Assembly (NCBI RefSeq): GCF_000208925.1
Contig: NW_001914866.1
Span: 62,001 to 126,000, forward strand
DNA length: 64,000 bases
Direction: 5' to 3'
From: Entamoeba histolytica HM-1:IMSS
Lineage: Eukaryota > Evosea > Mastigamoebida > Endamoebidae
Shown: piece after piece, positions 29,425-42,200 of the stretch
Layout: each line of letters opens with the position of its first letter
Position numbering within the stretch: the first letter of the stretch is position 1
Program-made: the position numbers and the translations under genes
The notes under the pieces: model-generated
The model's input: the letters and a program-made list of their open reading frames with translations, nothing else
Databases searched by the model: none
Told to the model about the DNA's origin: nothing

Positions 29425-31677
29425 CTAAATAGGGGCTAAATAAATTAACCCATTACTTGTACCAACAACAACAATGTCATCATCAAGAGATACTGATGTA
29501 GGAATATTAGGAACTTTAAATATATACCTTCTGTCACCTAAAGTTATTTTATTCCATTGTAATACTACTTGACCATTAGTACCACAACAAATAACTTTTC
29601 TATTAAATGTTGCCATACAAGTTGGAATAACAGCAAGATCAGACTTGCATAACATTTTTCCAGTTCTAATATCCCAAGCAATAGAAGCTTTTTCATCACC
29701 ACAAGAAATAATTTGCCATTCTCCAGTAACATCAAATCCTTTAACTGCATTACTATGACCTTTTAAATCCATAGTTATAGCATTACTTCTTCTATCAAAA
29801 ACTTTAATGGTTTTATCTAAACTACTTGAAATTAATAAATTTTTCATTTCTTTAACTTGTGTAATAGTTGCCATATGTGGTTCATATTCATTAACAATAC
29901 TTCCAGATTCTAATTCAATAACAGAAATTGATTTACCCCATCCATAACAATATCTACCATCTAATGAAAAATCCATTTTTGTATGACTTTTTACTATTTT
30001 AGTTTCTTCTTTATTTTCACCAATAATTGATATTTTTCCATCCCTATATCCAATGTATGTAGTTCTTCCAATTCGTTTGATCCCACAAACTGAAGATAAT
30101 GACTTTTTATATTTTTTTTGTGTATATTTTTCTTTTATAATTTCTTGGATTTCTCCGTCTTCATTTCCCATAAAAATAGAACCATTAATATCAATGGCAG
30201 TGATTGCTTTTTCTCCAAACTGTTGTATTGTTGGTTTAAATTCTGTTGTCCTCCATAAAGCTTGAATCTTTGCAACATTCATTAAATTTTCTTTAGTTTC
30301 TTCTGGATGTAAACGACCATTATAATAACAAGTTGAATGATAAATTCCTTTCCATGTTTCTACTGCTAAACTACCATTTATAAGAGAGAAAAAAGATTTG
30401 CATAATAATTGTACATTACGAATAGCGTCTATTCTAAGATAACTGAAAATCTTTAAAAGAATGGAATCAGGTAATGAAGTTAAGGTTGTAATTTGTTTTT
30501 GTTTTGTTTTAGATAATGTGATTGCATTAAGTAATAATGAAGACATACTTTCAATTGTAATCATTTCTGGTAAATTAGGATCTGTTGGAAAAACTTTTGG
30601 AGGTGTTAATAAAGATGGTGAAGCAATTGTAGCAAAATAATATAATGTTGGTGCAACTAAATTTGACAAAAACTTTTCTCTTAAAGGAAGTGGAAAAGAG
30701 TGTATGATTGGGAGATTTAAAAGAATGCTAAAACGAACTCTGGTATCATCGTCATCACAATGCCTAAAAGAAATAACACTCTCTTTAAATTCTATTAGAC
30801 TATGATGTTCATGAAGACAACCAGGATATTGTGTTGTTTTAAATATTAAAGCCATCCAATCAGGTGTAATACGAGAACCTTGTACTATGTCCATTGAAAT
30901 AGATGGTTGTACTAATGGACTGAATTGAAGATGTCTGTAAGAAAGGATAGGACCATCTTTAATTCCTATATTTTCTGATATAATGCTCATTAATCCATTT
31001 TTTGTTGTAACAAGATCATAAAATGTTTGTGGACGTAAAGGTACTTTAATATCTGCTTGAATAAACATTTCATTTCCTTCTTCATTGGCAGTTATTCTTA
31101 CACGTTGACTTTCATGAATATAACGACTTAATGGAGGTGCAGTATAACGAGGATAACAAGCATGTTCCATTGATACTAATATTCTATACTCTTCAATTCC
31201 TGAAAGAGCAGCAGACAAACATTTAAAAATCAATAAACATGAAGACAATAACTGAATTGGTTGAGCGTTTTGATAATATAAAATATGAGTAATACATTCA
31301 TTTCCCATCTCTTTTAAAATTATCAATATTTTTGGAACACCTTGAAGTACTACAGTAAATGAAGTATTATTAACTGATGCAAAGAAATTAAATTTATATG
31401 GTACAAATGTTTGTGCTAATGGACTTAATATCATTCCAATATATTCATCACCTCTTTTTTCTAAACTATGAAGAAAAGGATACCATTTTGTAATTATTAT
31501 TGGATTATTTAAAAAAGTATATATACTACATCCTTTTAAACTCATAGAAAGTTGAACATCAACAACAGTAGTTTCAGTATTTTTATATCTTGCTTCTTTA
31601 CATTCTTGAACATTAGGAAATATTTCCCATCCATTACTATTGATTTCATTATCTATTAATTCACCCCAATTTTCCAT
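29425..31677 (-). CDS. F-box / WD40 protein with N-terminal lipid-binding-like domains
   Basis: 750 residues, single exon. The C-terminal half is a WD40 propeller (about 480-750), with repeats such as ISSSLDKTIKVFDRRS and IISCGDEKASIAWDIRTG. An F-box lies just before it (LPDSILLKIFSYLRIDAIRNVQLLCKSF, about 398-425), giving the Cdc4/FBXW order expected of an SCF ubiquitin-ligase substrate receptor. Residues 1-360 hold two stretches that look like START/SRPBCC-type folds, about 30-190 and 195-360. The first is supported by the strand pattern around SMSLKGCSIYTFLNNPIIITKWYPFL. The F-box and WD40 calls are firm; the N-terminal call is a weak structural guess. The combination is unusual. Confidence 0.78.
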   Translation of the reverse strand: MENWGELIDNEINSNGWEIFPNVQECKEARYKNTETTVVDVQLSMSLKGCSIYTFLNNPIIITKWYPFLHSLEKRGDEYIGMILSPLAQTFVPYKFNFFASVNNTSFTVVLQGVPKILIILKEMGNECITHILYYQNAQPIQLLSSCLLIFKCLSAALSGIEEYRILVSMEHACYPRYTAPPLSRYIHESQRVRITANEEGNEMFIQADIKVPLRPQTFYDLVTTKNGLMSIISENIGIKDGPILSYRHLQFSPLVQPSISMDIVQGSRITPDWMALIFKTTQYPGCLHEHHSLIEFKESVISFRHCDDDDTRVRFSILLNLPIIHSFPLPLREKFLSNLVAPTLYYFATIASPSLLTPPKVFPTDPNLPEMITIESMSSLLLNAITLSKTKQKQITTLTSLPDSILLKIFSYLRIDAIRNVQLLCKSFFSLINGSLAVETWKGIYHSTCYYNGRLHPEETKENLMNVAKIQALWRTTEFKPTIQQFGEKAITAIDINGSIFMGNEDGEIQEIIKEKYTQKKYKKSLSSVCGIKRIGRTTYIGYRDGKISIIGENKEETKIVKSHTKMDFSLDGRYCYGWGKSISVIELESGSIVNEYEPHMATITQVKEMKNLLISSSLDKTIKVFDRRSNAITMDLKGHSNAVKGFDVTGEWQIISCGDEKASIAWDIRTGKMLCKSDLAVIPTCMATFNRKVICCGTNGQVVLQWNKITLGDRRYIFKVPNIPTSVSLDDDIVVVGTSNGLIYLAPI

Positions 31678-31927
31678 TAATTTTTTAAGATTTTGATAAA
31701 TTTTTTGTTATTTGATTTATCTAAAATTTTTGTGTTTATCAAATTTTTTAGATTTTTTAAAATAAAGTAGTAAATATAATAAATAATATTATAACAAAAG
31801 CATAAAATAAAAAAACTATATAAATAATAAAATAAAATTAAAAATATAGTAAAAATGAAAAAAAGAAGAAAAAAGAAAATTCAACAACAAAAAAAGAAGT
31901 CAAACGAAATTGAAGATTAATTTTGGA

Positions 31928-33420
31928 ATGTTTAAAAGCAAGTCACCAAATACTCCAAGAGAATCAAAAGAAAGTAATGAAAAAACAATTACAATCATAC
32001 CTCATGTGTATGTTCAAAATGAAGATAGATCAATGATTGATGGAAATATAAAAATTTCAGTTAATATGAATATTTTAACGTTCCAATTTAGGTCTTCTAT
32101 ATCATTAGATGGAAAGTCAAGATCAAAAAACAACACGTTTAGTATTACTTTTAGTATTGATGATATATCTGGACTTTGTATTTCATCTCCTATTAATAAT
32201 TTTGATACAATTAATTTTTCTACTATAGAAAAACATCTTCCTTCATTCTTCTTTCCAAAAGATAGTGAATTTAATGTTTATTTTTTTCTTAATGTTATTA
32301 TAGAAAATGGATTTACAATAGTACCGTTTGTTCAATTGTTTTTAAATATAATTCATTATAAATAATTTGAATATTTATTTAATATAGAAAAGATGGACAA
32401 CAAAATGTTTTTATTGTTCATAAACGGTTAGAAAAAGTTGCTGATATTTTAAGTTCTTCTCCAATTGATTTGTCTCAAATTACTCCAATTGATCTTAAGA
32501 CAATTCTTTCATTAGCAAACGAAGACGGTAGTTTTGAAGTTTCAGCACAAGAAGATATTAGAAAATCAACATATTTTAGTGGGTTACAACCTGATGCACG
32601 TACATTTGTATGGAAACTTGTTTTAGGATATTATCGATTTGATATGACAACTAAACAACGAGAGGAACTTGATCAAAAACGAAGAAAAGAATATTTTATG
32701 ATTAAAACACAATGGGAAAATTTCATTCCTGAACAATTAACAAATTGGATAACAATGAAACAAACATTAGAACAAATAGACAAAGATGTTAGAAGAACTG
32801 ATAATAAACATGAGAAATTTTTTAATGAAAAAAATGTTGTAATGTTACGTGATGTATTAAGAACATATGCTTTATATAATTGGAGAATTGGATATGGTCA
32901 AGGAATGAATGATATTTGTAGTTTAATTATGGAAATTACATTAGATGAATCAGAAGTATTTTGGTTATTTAAATCAGTTATGGATATGATGGAACAATTT
33001 TATAAACCAAGAACAAATCATGAAGTGCAAAATTTTGAAGAAGTTGGATGGATTATTAAATTTGTAAATCCATCTTTATATGATTATTTTATAAGAAATA
33101 ATGTAAATTATTTGTTTTGTTACAGATGGATTGTATTATTGTTTAAACGTGATTTTAGTTCACGTGATTGTCTTAATGTTTGGGACCGTATTTTCGCTTA
33201 TCCAGAAAGAAAATTGTATTATTTTATTTGTAGTGCTATTATCCTTAAAAATGGTGATCAAATAGTTGAGAAACAAAAGGGATTTGATGGAATGGTTGAG
33301 TTTTTACAAGACATGCATAAAAAAATTCCTGCTCAAGTTGTATATGACTCAGATATTATTTATCAAGAATTTAATGAACTTGCAGATAAAAAGTATTTGG
33401 AATTAATGTTTCAAAACTAA
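31928..33420 (+). CDS. TBC-domain Rab GTPase-activating protein (two exons)
   Basis: Exon 1 is 31928..32325, intron 32326..32387 (62 nt, GTTTGT..TAG), exon 2 32388..33420. The join keeps frame and gives 476 residues. The start is the first in-frame ATG; an out-of-frame ATG at about 31855 opens a 21-codon upstream ORF. The N-terminal 150 residues are a beta-rich region that resembles the non-catalytic domain of TBC1D15/Gyp7. The TBC domain (about 190-460) carries both fingers, the Arg in IDKDVRRT and the Gln in YGQGMND. It also has the conserved RWIVLLFKRDF and WDRIFAY segments, so GAP activity is expected. Its Rab target in membrane traffic cannot be told from sequence. Confidence 0.9.
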
Positions 33421-33514
33421 AAATAATTTCTCTACTATCTTTCATTTTTTTGTTTTTAATTTGTTTTATATTTTTTAGTATATTAAGACTCTTTGTAATC
33501 ATAGAAAATCAAAA

Positions 33515-34180
33515 ACTATGTAAAGACAAGACGACAACAGTAGAACACATCCTACTATCTTGTATTTATCATAATAAATCACAAATGGAAAAACATGACA
33601 ATATCGGCATTATAATATGGGAGGGATTAATAAGAAGATATACATGAAATGAACAATACAAGAAGTACTATATGAAACAGTGTTACAATATAAAGACATT
33701 ACAATGATATTGAACAAACAAATAATGCATAAAAATGAATGACAATATCACAAAATACCAGATATATATGTATTAGATAAAAAGAACCAAACTGGTTTAT
33801 TATTTGATATGACTAATGTTGAATATCACAATATTAATTGAGTGTATTTGAAGAAAAGAAATATGTATAAGGAATTAAAGAATAGGCTAATGAAAATAGA
33901 GAAATTAAAAGATGACAGAATAATTCAAGTAGTAATTTCAATAAATGGATTAGTGAATAAAGAAAGTATCAGATTAATTAAAGAATTAAAAATTGAAATT
34001 GACTTCATTAAAGAAATTAAAAACCATTTCATGAAATCCATTAAGAATTGAATTGAATATTAAATCTAAAATAATAGAATATACTCTATAGAACTTGGAA
34101 AAATATGAAATGATTTAATTAGTCTCCACCGAGGCAAGAATAATAACAAGTTACATTAATACTTAATTATTTGCTTTTTT
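33515..34180 (+). mobile_element. 5'-truncated LINE tail, copy B
   Basis: From about 33519 to the end it matches copy A 8313-8990: the endonuclease zinc finger, then the PD..D region and the 3' UTR ending attaatacttaattatttgctttttt. 5' truncation is typical of aborted target-primed reverse transcription. Several stops are private to this copy (e.g. the TGA after RRYT near 33645). The endonuclease motif is read as PD (gat), unlike PG in copy A. An 8-bp aatcaaaa at 33507-33514 and 34181-34188 may be a short target duplication, but this is weak. It lies about 95 bp after the TBC gene's stop. Confidence 0.88.
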
Positions 34181-34188
34181 AATCAAAA

Positions 34189-35076
34189 TATAGTTTCACT
34201 ATTCTAATATTATATATACTTATTTCAGTTATATGAAGTAGTTACATATATTATTTTCTTAGATACTTGAATGTATCATTTAGAGCATAATTTTAATAAC
34301 CAGATATATTCATATTTATTTCTATTCTTAAATATTCAAACAAAAGTGTTTTGTATATATATATTGATGATAGTCGTTGTGTATTAAGGATCATAGAAAA
34401 AAGCATATTGTTATCTACTGTAATAATATTATCTTTAATATGTCTCTTAGATAAACAACGAAAAAAATACTATTAACGTGATTGAATTGGATTTATTTTA
34501 AGGATATTATTTGTTTAAATGTTTGTTAATACTAACTTGTTGAATTGATAAGTACAAGAGAGTAGTGTTATGATGGTTGTAATTTAAAAATGTTATTGAA
34601 TGTGATACTATTTAATTGACAATATTTTTAACCAATCTTAGATAATAATAGTTATTTTAAATTTATCACGTGGCGGTTATAGTGATGGCTTTAACAACTA
34701 TATCTGGTTGTTAAAAAAAATGGAATTTCTTTTGATTGTGTTGCTTTTTGTTTATTTATATAATTACATTAAAACAAATTCCACTCATTCTAAAAAGAAA
34801 ATTCCTCTTACACATGATATTATCCATGTAATAATTATTTGACATTAACCCTTCAAATGTATTTAAAATAAGGTAACAGCGATAAAAAAAAGAAGAAAAT
34901 AGAAAACGTTTACTTCTTCATTTTTTTACAAGATCATTTAAGACACTTTTTCTTTTCCATTCTTTTCTATTTTATGTCTATCCAATAAGAGTATATTTTA
35001 CACTTAATGGAATTAAAAAAGGGTATTATTTTGAGAGTTTTTCAATATAAAAGTAATTTATAAGTTCATTTAATTA
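34189..35076. other. Intergenic region
   Basis: About 890 bp of AT-rich sequence between the LINE tail and the TLDc gene. No convincing ORF or RNA gene on either strand. Confidence 0.5.
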
Positions 35077-36165
35077 ATGCAAAGTCTTTATGATAAAACC
35101 ATAAAACCAACAAAAGAAGAAATAGATAAGTCTGAAATCAAAGAAATAGTAAATACCATACTCATGAGTGAATTTACTGAATTTAAAAAACAAGTGGAAA
35201 GTAAATTAAACCAATATGAAAATAAATTAAACCAATATGAAAGTAAATTAAATGAAGTGCAAGAGTCAATTATGATAATAAAAGCTGATGAAAATTATTC
35301 AAATCAGCAAAAAATAAATAAATTTGTTGAAGAATTTATTAATTTATTTGAACAAAATATTGTTAGTGATAAAATAAATGAATTATTTAGTAACTACAAA
35401 TACCATGGTGAGAAACTAGAAGATATTAGAACTAGAGTAGATACTAATGATACAAATATTAAACTTATTCATCAAGATATTTCTAATAAATTAAAAGATA
35501 ATGAGAGAATAAAGGAATTTAATGATGACCAATTATTGCAATATATTGAGTTAAGATTTAGAGAAGAGAAGAAACAAGATACTTCTCCTCAAGATAAAAG
35601 TATTGAAAGATTTGTATCAAAAGAAGAACATAATCAAATCGAAAAATGGACTGGATTAAAGAAAGGACAACTGCTTTTTGATTCTACCTTAAATAAATGG
35701 GATACTAAGTCATCTGAGTTTGGAAAAAATATTATTGAACATTCTAATATTTTAATTATTATTGAAGACGATATGAACAATAAATTTGGAATATACTTAC
35801 ATTCATTTATCACTAAAATTGATGAAATGATTGAAGATTCAAATGCATTTGTATTTTCATTTACATCCAACCACAGGTTTAATGGAATAGTAAAATTTGA
35901 TATTAAAAAAGAAGAAGGAAAGAATGCCTTTCTTCTCAAACCACAAAGAAATGAGATGTTATTTAAAGTGGGTTATGGTTCTGACATTGTTGTATATAAA
36001 AAAGATACTGAAAAACAATGTCAATGCAAACAAGCATCGTTTGATTACAGAATTAATGGAGAAGAAATTCATTATGCTTTGACAGGTCGTATGGACCAGA
36101 AGTTTACTCCAGAAAGAATAGTAGTATTCCAAATGGAGAAAGAGTCATCTGAAGATATGGAATAA
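35077..36165 (+). CDS. Coiled-coil TLDc-domain protein, 362 aa
   Basis: Residues 1-170 are helical and charged. They include a twice-repeated QYE.KLN heptad (about 47-65), predicting a coiled coil. The C-terminal half (about 185-355) is a TLDc domain. It has an IEKWTG start, LLFDSTLNKWDTKSSEFG, a strand pair with IIEDDMNNKFGIYLHSFI, FSFTSNHRF, and a closing RIVVFQME. TLDc domains are linked to oxidative-stress protection and V-ATPase binding in animals, and Entamoeba has an expanded TLDc family. The specific role here is unknown. Its 3' end converges on the BEACH gene with 75 bp between. Confidence 0.78.
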   Translation: MQSLYDKTIKPTKEEIDKSEIKEIVNTILMSEFTEFKKQVESKLNQYENKLNQYESKLNEVQESIMIIKADENYSNQQKINKFVEEFINLFEQNIVSDKINELFSNYKYHGEKLEDIRTRVDTNDTNIKLIHQDISNKLKDNERIKEFNDDQLLQYIELRFREEKKQDTSPQDKSIERFVSKEEHNQIEKWTGLKKGQLLFDSTLNKWDTKSSEFGKNIIEHSNILIIIEDDMNNKFGIYLHSFITKIDEMIEDSNAFVFSFTSNHRFNGIVKFDIKKEEGKNAFLLKPQRNEMLFKVGYGSDIVVYKKDTEKQCQCKQASFDYRINGEEIHYALTGRMDQKFTPERIVVFQMEKESSEDME

Positions 36166-36240
36166 TTGCTGAATAAGTTTAATTAAATTATTTCATTTAT
36201 TTTAGTTAATTTAACAAGAGAATAAAGGAACAACAACAAT

Positions 36241-39200
36241 TTAATTCAAACAAATTACAATGCCATTTACATGTCCAATTAAAATGGAAGTATTATCATT
36301 TGAAATTTTCAAAGATTCTATTGGTGTTGGATGGCTAGGAATAGTCTGACAAAGAATAAACTCAAAGTTGTCAGTTAATTGCAAAAATGTGACATTACCT
36401 TTCATATTACCAACAACAACGAATATTTTATCATTCCACATTGGTGTTTGTGTAACGACAACAGAAGTGAATTGTTCATGTTCAAGACTTTGACTTTGAC
36501 CGATTAAATCACCATTTATATCATAATAATGAAGTTGGTGTTGTGTTAATACAATAAAATTTCCTGTTTCATTGTTAATATCTAATCCAATTACGCATTC
36601 TCCTACTTCAATTACATGTAAACACATTAATGTGCCAATATCCCAAATCAAACAAATTCCATGTTGATCACCAGTAATAATAATATTATTGTTATTATCA
36701 ATTACACAACATGTAATTGCAGTATCATGCCCACATAATCTTCCTCGTTTCTTTGGTGAATCTGTACTAATATCAATGATTTGAATACTACCATCCCCAC
36801 CTCCAACTAATACATTTCGTTCATCACCAATAAGAATTGAACCATTTTGACATTCTTCAATATTCATTATCTTTCCATTTCGTTCTATTCTCATAATTCC
36901 ACCACTTCCAACTTGAACACTTCCATTCGGAATAATTATTTCTCCTTTTCGTGTTATTATAATTTCATTTTTCTCATCAAATAGCATCTCTCCAATTGGA
37001 AAACCACTTTTATTTACAACAGTTAATGAATAATTTTTATCTTGTTCAAATACTCCAATGTTATACTTTGTACAACTAACTTCTCTCTTTGGATGAGGTG
37101 TCTTAAACAATTGAATTGGAGTTTGTCCAAAATTTCTTATTTTATCAAGTGTCGTTTGTCTTTCTTTTTCATTCATTTTTGATAAATCTCCAATTTCATA
37201 TGAACATTGTGGATATACATTACATGCTTCTTCTGCATTCTTTCCTCGTTGTTTATAACCAAAAATAAGATCAATCCATTCATTAAGATGTTGACTGACG
37301 TATGGTGATTCTAATGCTTTCATATTGATATTAACAAACTGACGAGGATTGCCATTACACCATGGAGGTAATTCAACGTTATTAACAACGTTGTTATCTT
37401 TTCGTTTACCAAAGTCTATTGTATTAAAGTTGATAAGAAATTGAGGTAAGAAGAAAAACTCTGGAATAAGTTCAATTGGTGTAGCAGACAAGTTATCAAA
37501 GAATTTACTTATTGAATTAAACAATCGGTCTGTATCAAAATGCCCATCAAACAATTGAATATGCATTTTCATATATGGTTCAGCCCTAAATAGAAATACC
37601 AAAGTTGTTGCAAGTGAACTGTAGTGATTACCAAAATGACTTCCATTTTCTTGAAACTTAATCTGTAGTTTTTCTCTTTTGTTTTCAGTTTGAGCAACGA
37701 TTGGATAAGCAAAATTACGATAAATATGTTCATCATTTAAGTCAATAGTTTTACTGGTATAATCATTTAATATCCATGGAAAAATAGGATATTGAGAAAG
37801 GTCATTAAAACTTCTTCCTGCTTTAGTATTAAGATACATTAAATAATTAAAATTTGACAATTCACCTTTCTTCCATAATTCAGTCATCTCATCTATTTGA
37901 TTAAATACTTTTCCAATTTTATTAATTAAATTAATTGGTGGTTCAATTTCATGAATAATATCAAATGATTCACTTTTATATTTCATGAATTTTTTAATGA
38001 TTTTATCATATTTATGTTCAAAGATTAAAAACAATGACTTTCCATAACACGTTAATATTTCAATAGCATTATTTTGAAGCAAATACCTCCTTTTTATAAT
38101 ACAAACAATATCATTCCAATCAATTTTAATCCAGTCACAATGGTCTGTATTTATATAATTAATCAGAATAAATTTCTTTTCATCTATTTTAATTTGACTT
38201 TCTACTTCTTCTAATCCATAAAGTTGAGTACAATAATATATCTCCTCTTCTTCACCAAATGGTGTTGTTAATACCTCAATATCATAATTTTTTTGTATTA
38301 TTGGTAATTTGATTATTTTACCATACTCACCAATTTGGGATTCGTATCTTTCTTTGAATCTATAATCTCTTACAATTCTTCTTCTTATACCAAATGAACT
38401 TTGGATATCATCTATCATATACTCTTCAACATCTTCTTCCCAAATACCTTTTGGCATTATTAATTTAAGTTTCATTTTTTCCCACTCTACTTTAACACTC
38501 ATCTTTAATGAATCAGACATACATTCGATACTTTCTTTATCTTTAACGTATTGAGAAATAACTGCAACTCTCTTTTCATCATTTTTCTTTTTTTCTTTAC
38601 CTTCTTTTCTTTCTGTTCTTTGATATTTTTCAATAATCTTTCGTTCTTCTTCGACAACAAATGAAATTTCATCTTTTCTTTTCTTTTGTTCTTCTTTAAA
38701 CTCTTTTAACATTATTTCACTCCTTTCACAAAGTTTAGAGAAAGTGTTATGATTATTTTTTATTAATTCAACAATATCTTCGGTACTCATTTGAAGCATT
38801 GACTTAATTTGATCTCTTAACTCTTTCTGTGTAATGAACTTATCAAATGCACTCATACAATTCATAACTAGTCTTTTGAGAACTCCACAATACAATATTG
38901 TTATATCGTTTACTGTTCCTTTTGGTATTTTTTGAACAATAATCCAAAACATTATAGGAACAAACTCTTCTGAATGTTTTTGTCTTAAAAAGAAGTCTTG
39001 TTGGTGGAAGTGTTGAGCAACAAATAAGAATGACTGTTCTTCAAAATAGTTAAACATTAATATATTCATACGATCCATCATTTTGATCCAAATCTTATTT
39101 TGTTCAATTGTTTGTAATTCAGGGTGTTGTTCGTAAATATTTATTAACATAAAAATTGATTCAATACAAAAATTAAGTGAAATACCAATTTCAGAAACTG

Positions 39201-42200
39201 TTGACAAATCTATTAAATTCTCTGAAAATTGAACAAATAACTCTGATAAACGATGAATATTAATTGTGGAATGAAGTGATTTTAAATGAAGGATTGTTGA
39301 TTTAATAATTTCTTTTACAAACTCTTTATTCTTTTGTATTAGTGCTGCTCCAATTATTACTCTTTGATAATTCAAACCATCTCTTAATGTTGCTGCACAT
39401 ATGTATCCAATTAATTTAACTATATCTCCGCATAAACCTTTTTGTTCTTTTGTTATATTTAATGAATAAATATATTCCTCATTTGAATTATTCATAATAG
39501 ATAATAGTGAATATAAAATATTATCTTCTTCGGTAATTACTCCTCTTAAAGAATAGAATTGTCGTAATATATTTGTTAACGTCTCTATAATAAAACAAGA
39601 ATTATATATTTTTATTGATTGAATTTCAGATAATAAAGAATGATGAACCATTTTAAATAAAATATGTAAATACAACCAATGAAATTGTTTTTTATCTGGA
39701 ATTGTTGAAGTAACAATTTGAGATTCATTTGGTGATGATTTAAGTAGTAAAGAAAATAAAGATTTTATAGATTCTTTTGAGAGAATTAATAAACTAACTA
39801 CTTGTAATAATTGGTTTATTCCTGAATAAAATTCAGAACAAAATGTTGAAGATAAAAATGAAAGATTTGCAGCAAGATGAAGTAATGGTGGTAAAATTGA
39901 TTCTGGTGGATTTGAAACATTAATAAACTGATAAATAAAATAAGAAGATAATCCTGGTAAAACTCCTTTTACAGAAACAATTTGATCCAGTAATGTCAGA
40001 AGTTGTGAACATCTAAATGAACAAAATGAAAGGTGAGTACCTGAATCAATTTTATCAAATACTTGAAGAAAATAACAAGCAAATGACATGACTGTAGAAA
40101 CCTCTTCTTTGTTACAATTTATAGAAAGAATACAAGTAAGTAAATCAGTGACATACGGAAAAACAGATATTTCAGTACTTTCATCAATAAAAAGGTACAT
40201 TAATTTACTCATTAACCCACCTCCTCTTAGAGACTCTGATGCAGAAACTGGAGAAAAGTCATAAACTGATTTTAATATCCTTAATATATATTCAATTCCA
40301 TTTGGACATGACCTAGCAATTTTAAAATCAAGAGCTAGTGTTGTTAATATCTCAGGATGAGTTACACTAAAATCTTCATAACTTGTTCCAATTCCTGATA
40401 ACGCTAATAATACTTGTAAAACTCCATGTGATATGAGGTTGTGTTTTGAATATAATATTAGAACAAGAATTTGAAATGAATGTGTTTTTAATGCCTCAGA
40501 ATAAAGTTCGGATGAACCTCTTAAACAAAACAATAGTATTTGTAATGAGTCACATAACTCTACTGTCGTTGTTGATTTTTCTATTATTGACAATAATACA
40601 GAAATTCCACCACATTTACAAATACATTCAACAAATGGGGAAGGTGATGTTGGACAAACTCTTCCTTCTATCTCTAAGTCTGTCCTTGATATATTATTGA
40701 TAAGATCATTCATAACATAAATTAAATCTTGTCTATCAATTTGAATGAAAGGGACTTTTCCAATACCTCTTAAACTTCGTGAGTCATCATAACAATGTGC
40801 ACAGTATCTCCCTTTGTACTGTGATCCTAATTCATACATTGCTTTAATTTCACTCTTTGTTTTTAATCCATTGATAATCATCCATTCTCCAATCCGAAAT
40901 ACTCCTGGAGAAACAACATTACCACAGTGCCCTAAGCATATAGAACAACTACCTTGTAATATGTCCATGTTTTGAATAATTTTTCCAACTTTCTTTGCAT
41001 TAATGTACACTGTAGATATCTCATCACAGCAAAGAGCAAAATGAAACCACACACCAACAGGCACTTTTACAGATATACAATTGATAGTATTACAAGTAAT
41101 ATCTAATATTCCATTCTTAACAAAGAACGTTAGCTCACCATAATTTGACATTGTTTTAATTTCTAAAATTTTATAAAACCCAGGACCAAGTTGTAGCCAT
41201 CCAGTAAGTACCATTGGAAATGAGTCTAACCAAACATAATTCTTTATATATGCAACTTTATCTGATGTATCAAATGTTAATCCACCAATAGTAACCCCTG
41301 TTGAAATGAAACTAAGAAGAGAAATTAGATTTGAGGTGTTAGTTCCTTGTTTCAATTTACGTAAAAGATACTTACAATCATTATTTTTTATGGCATATCT
41401 ACCAATCTTTTGGATTAGTTCAGTTAATATTCCTCCATCTAATGAGTCTTCAAATCCAGTCAATAATAAACTAAGAATATCATAAACGTATGTTCCATAT
41501 AATGAGTATGCATTATTTAGTGAATTTAAGAGATTACTAAATAAACAATTTCGTTGGTTTTTATCAAGTAACTTCATTCCATTTAATAAGCTTGGAAGTA
41601 AATAACAATTAACAATACTGATTCCAAGATGTTTTTCTGTTAGTAATGGTAATGATTTATTTACTGGTTGTTCTATGATGAGAGAGAGAATCATAGCAAT
41701 GATATTAGACAAATCAAATTCTTTCCATGGATTATAAATGACAAAGTCATCAATAAACTCGTTTGAAATAGAAGCTTTTAATCTATCTCTATTTGCTGAA
41801 CACTCTCTCATACCAATAATGTATGAATCAATGCATGTTTGTAATATAAGTAAACGGTGAAAGATAAGAGAAGTATTTTTATAGTCTTCATTAATTTTAT
41901 TATACCTCCACTTTAAAATAAAAGAAGTAAATAATTCAAAATTATTTGATAAACCATATATTTCTCTTGACATGACTGATTGATCCATAATTTCAATTGA
42001 AGATTTTAATCTACTTAATGGATCATTATCGATAATAATATCTTGAAATAAAAAACTTAAAACTAAAGTGAGTTGGTCAGAAGGAATTAATGGTACTATT
42101 TCTTTTATTATTAAGGTAATAACTCTTCTGAAATGAGACTTTTTATTAAATACATTAATAAGACATTCCATTGTATTATTTTCATTTATTAATGTTATAG

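Noticed and set aside
33507..34188. 8-bp aatcaaaa pair as a firm target-site duplication for LINE copy B
   Set aside because: Too short and too AT-rich to exclude chance; the other elements here have 17-21 bp duplications.
40446..40700. Plus-strand 84-codon ORF inside the BEACH gene
   Set aside because: It lies wholly antisense to a 7.3-kb intact gene and has no domain.
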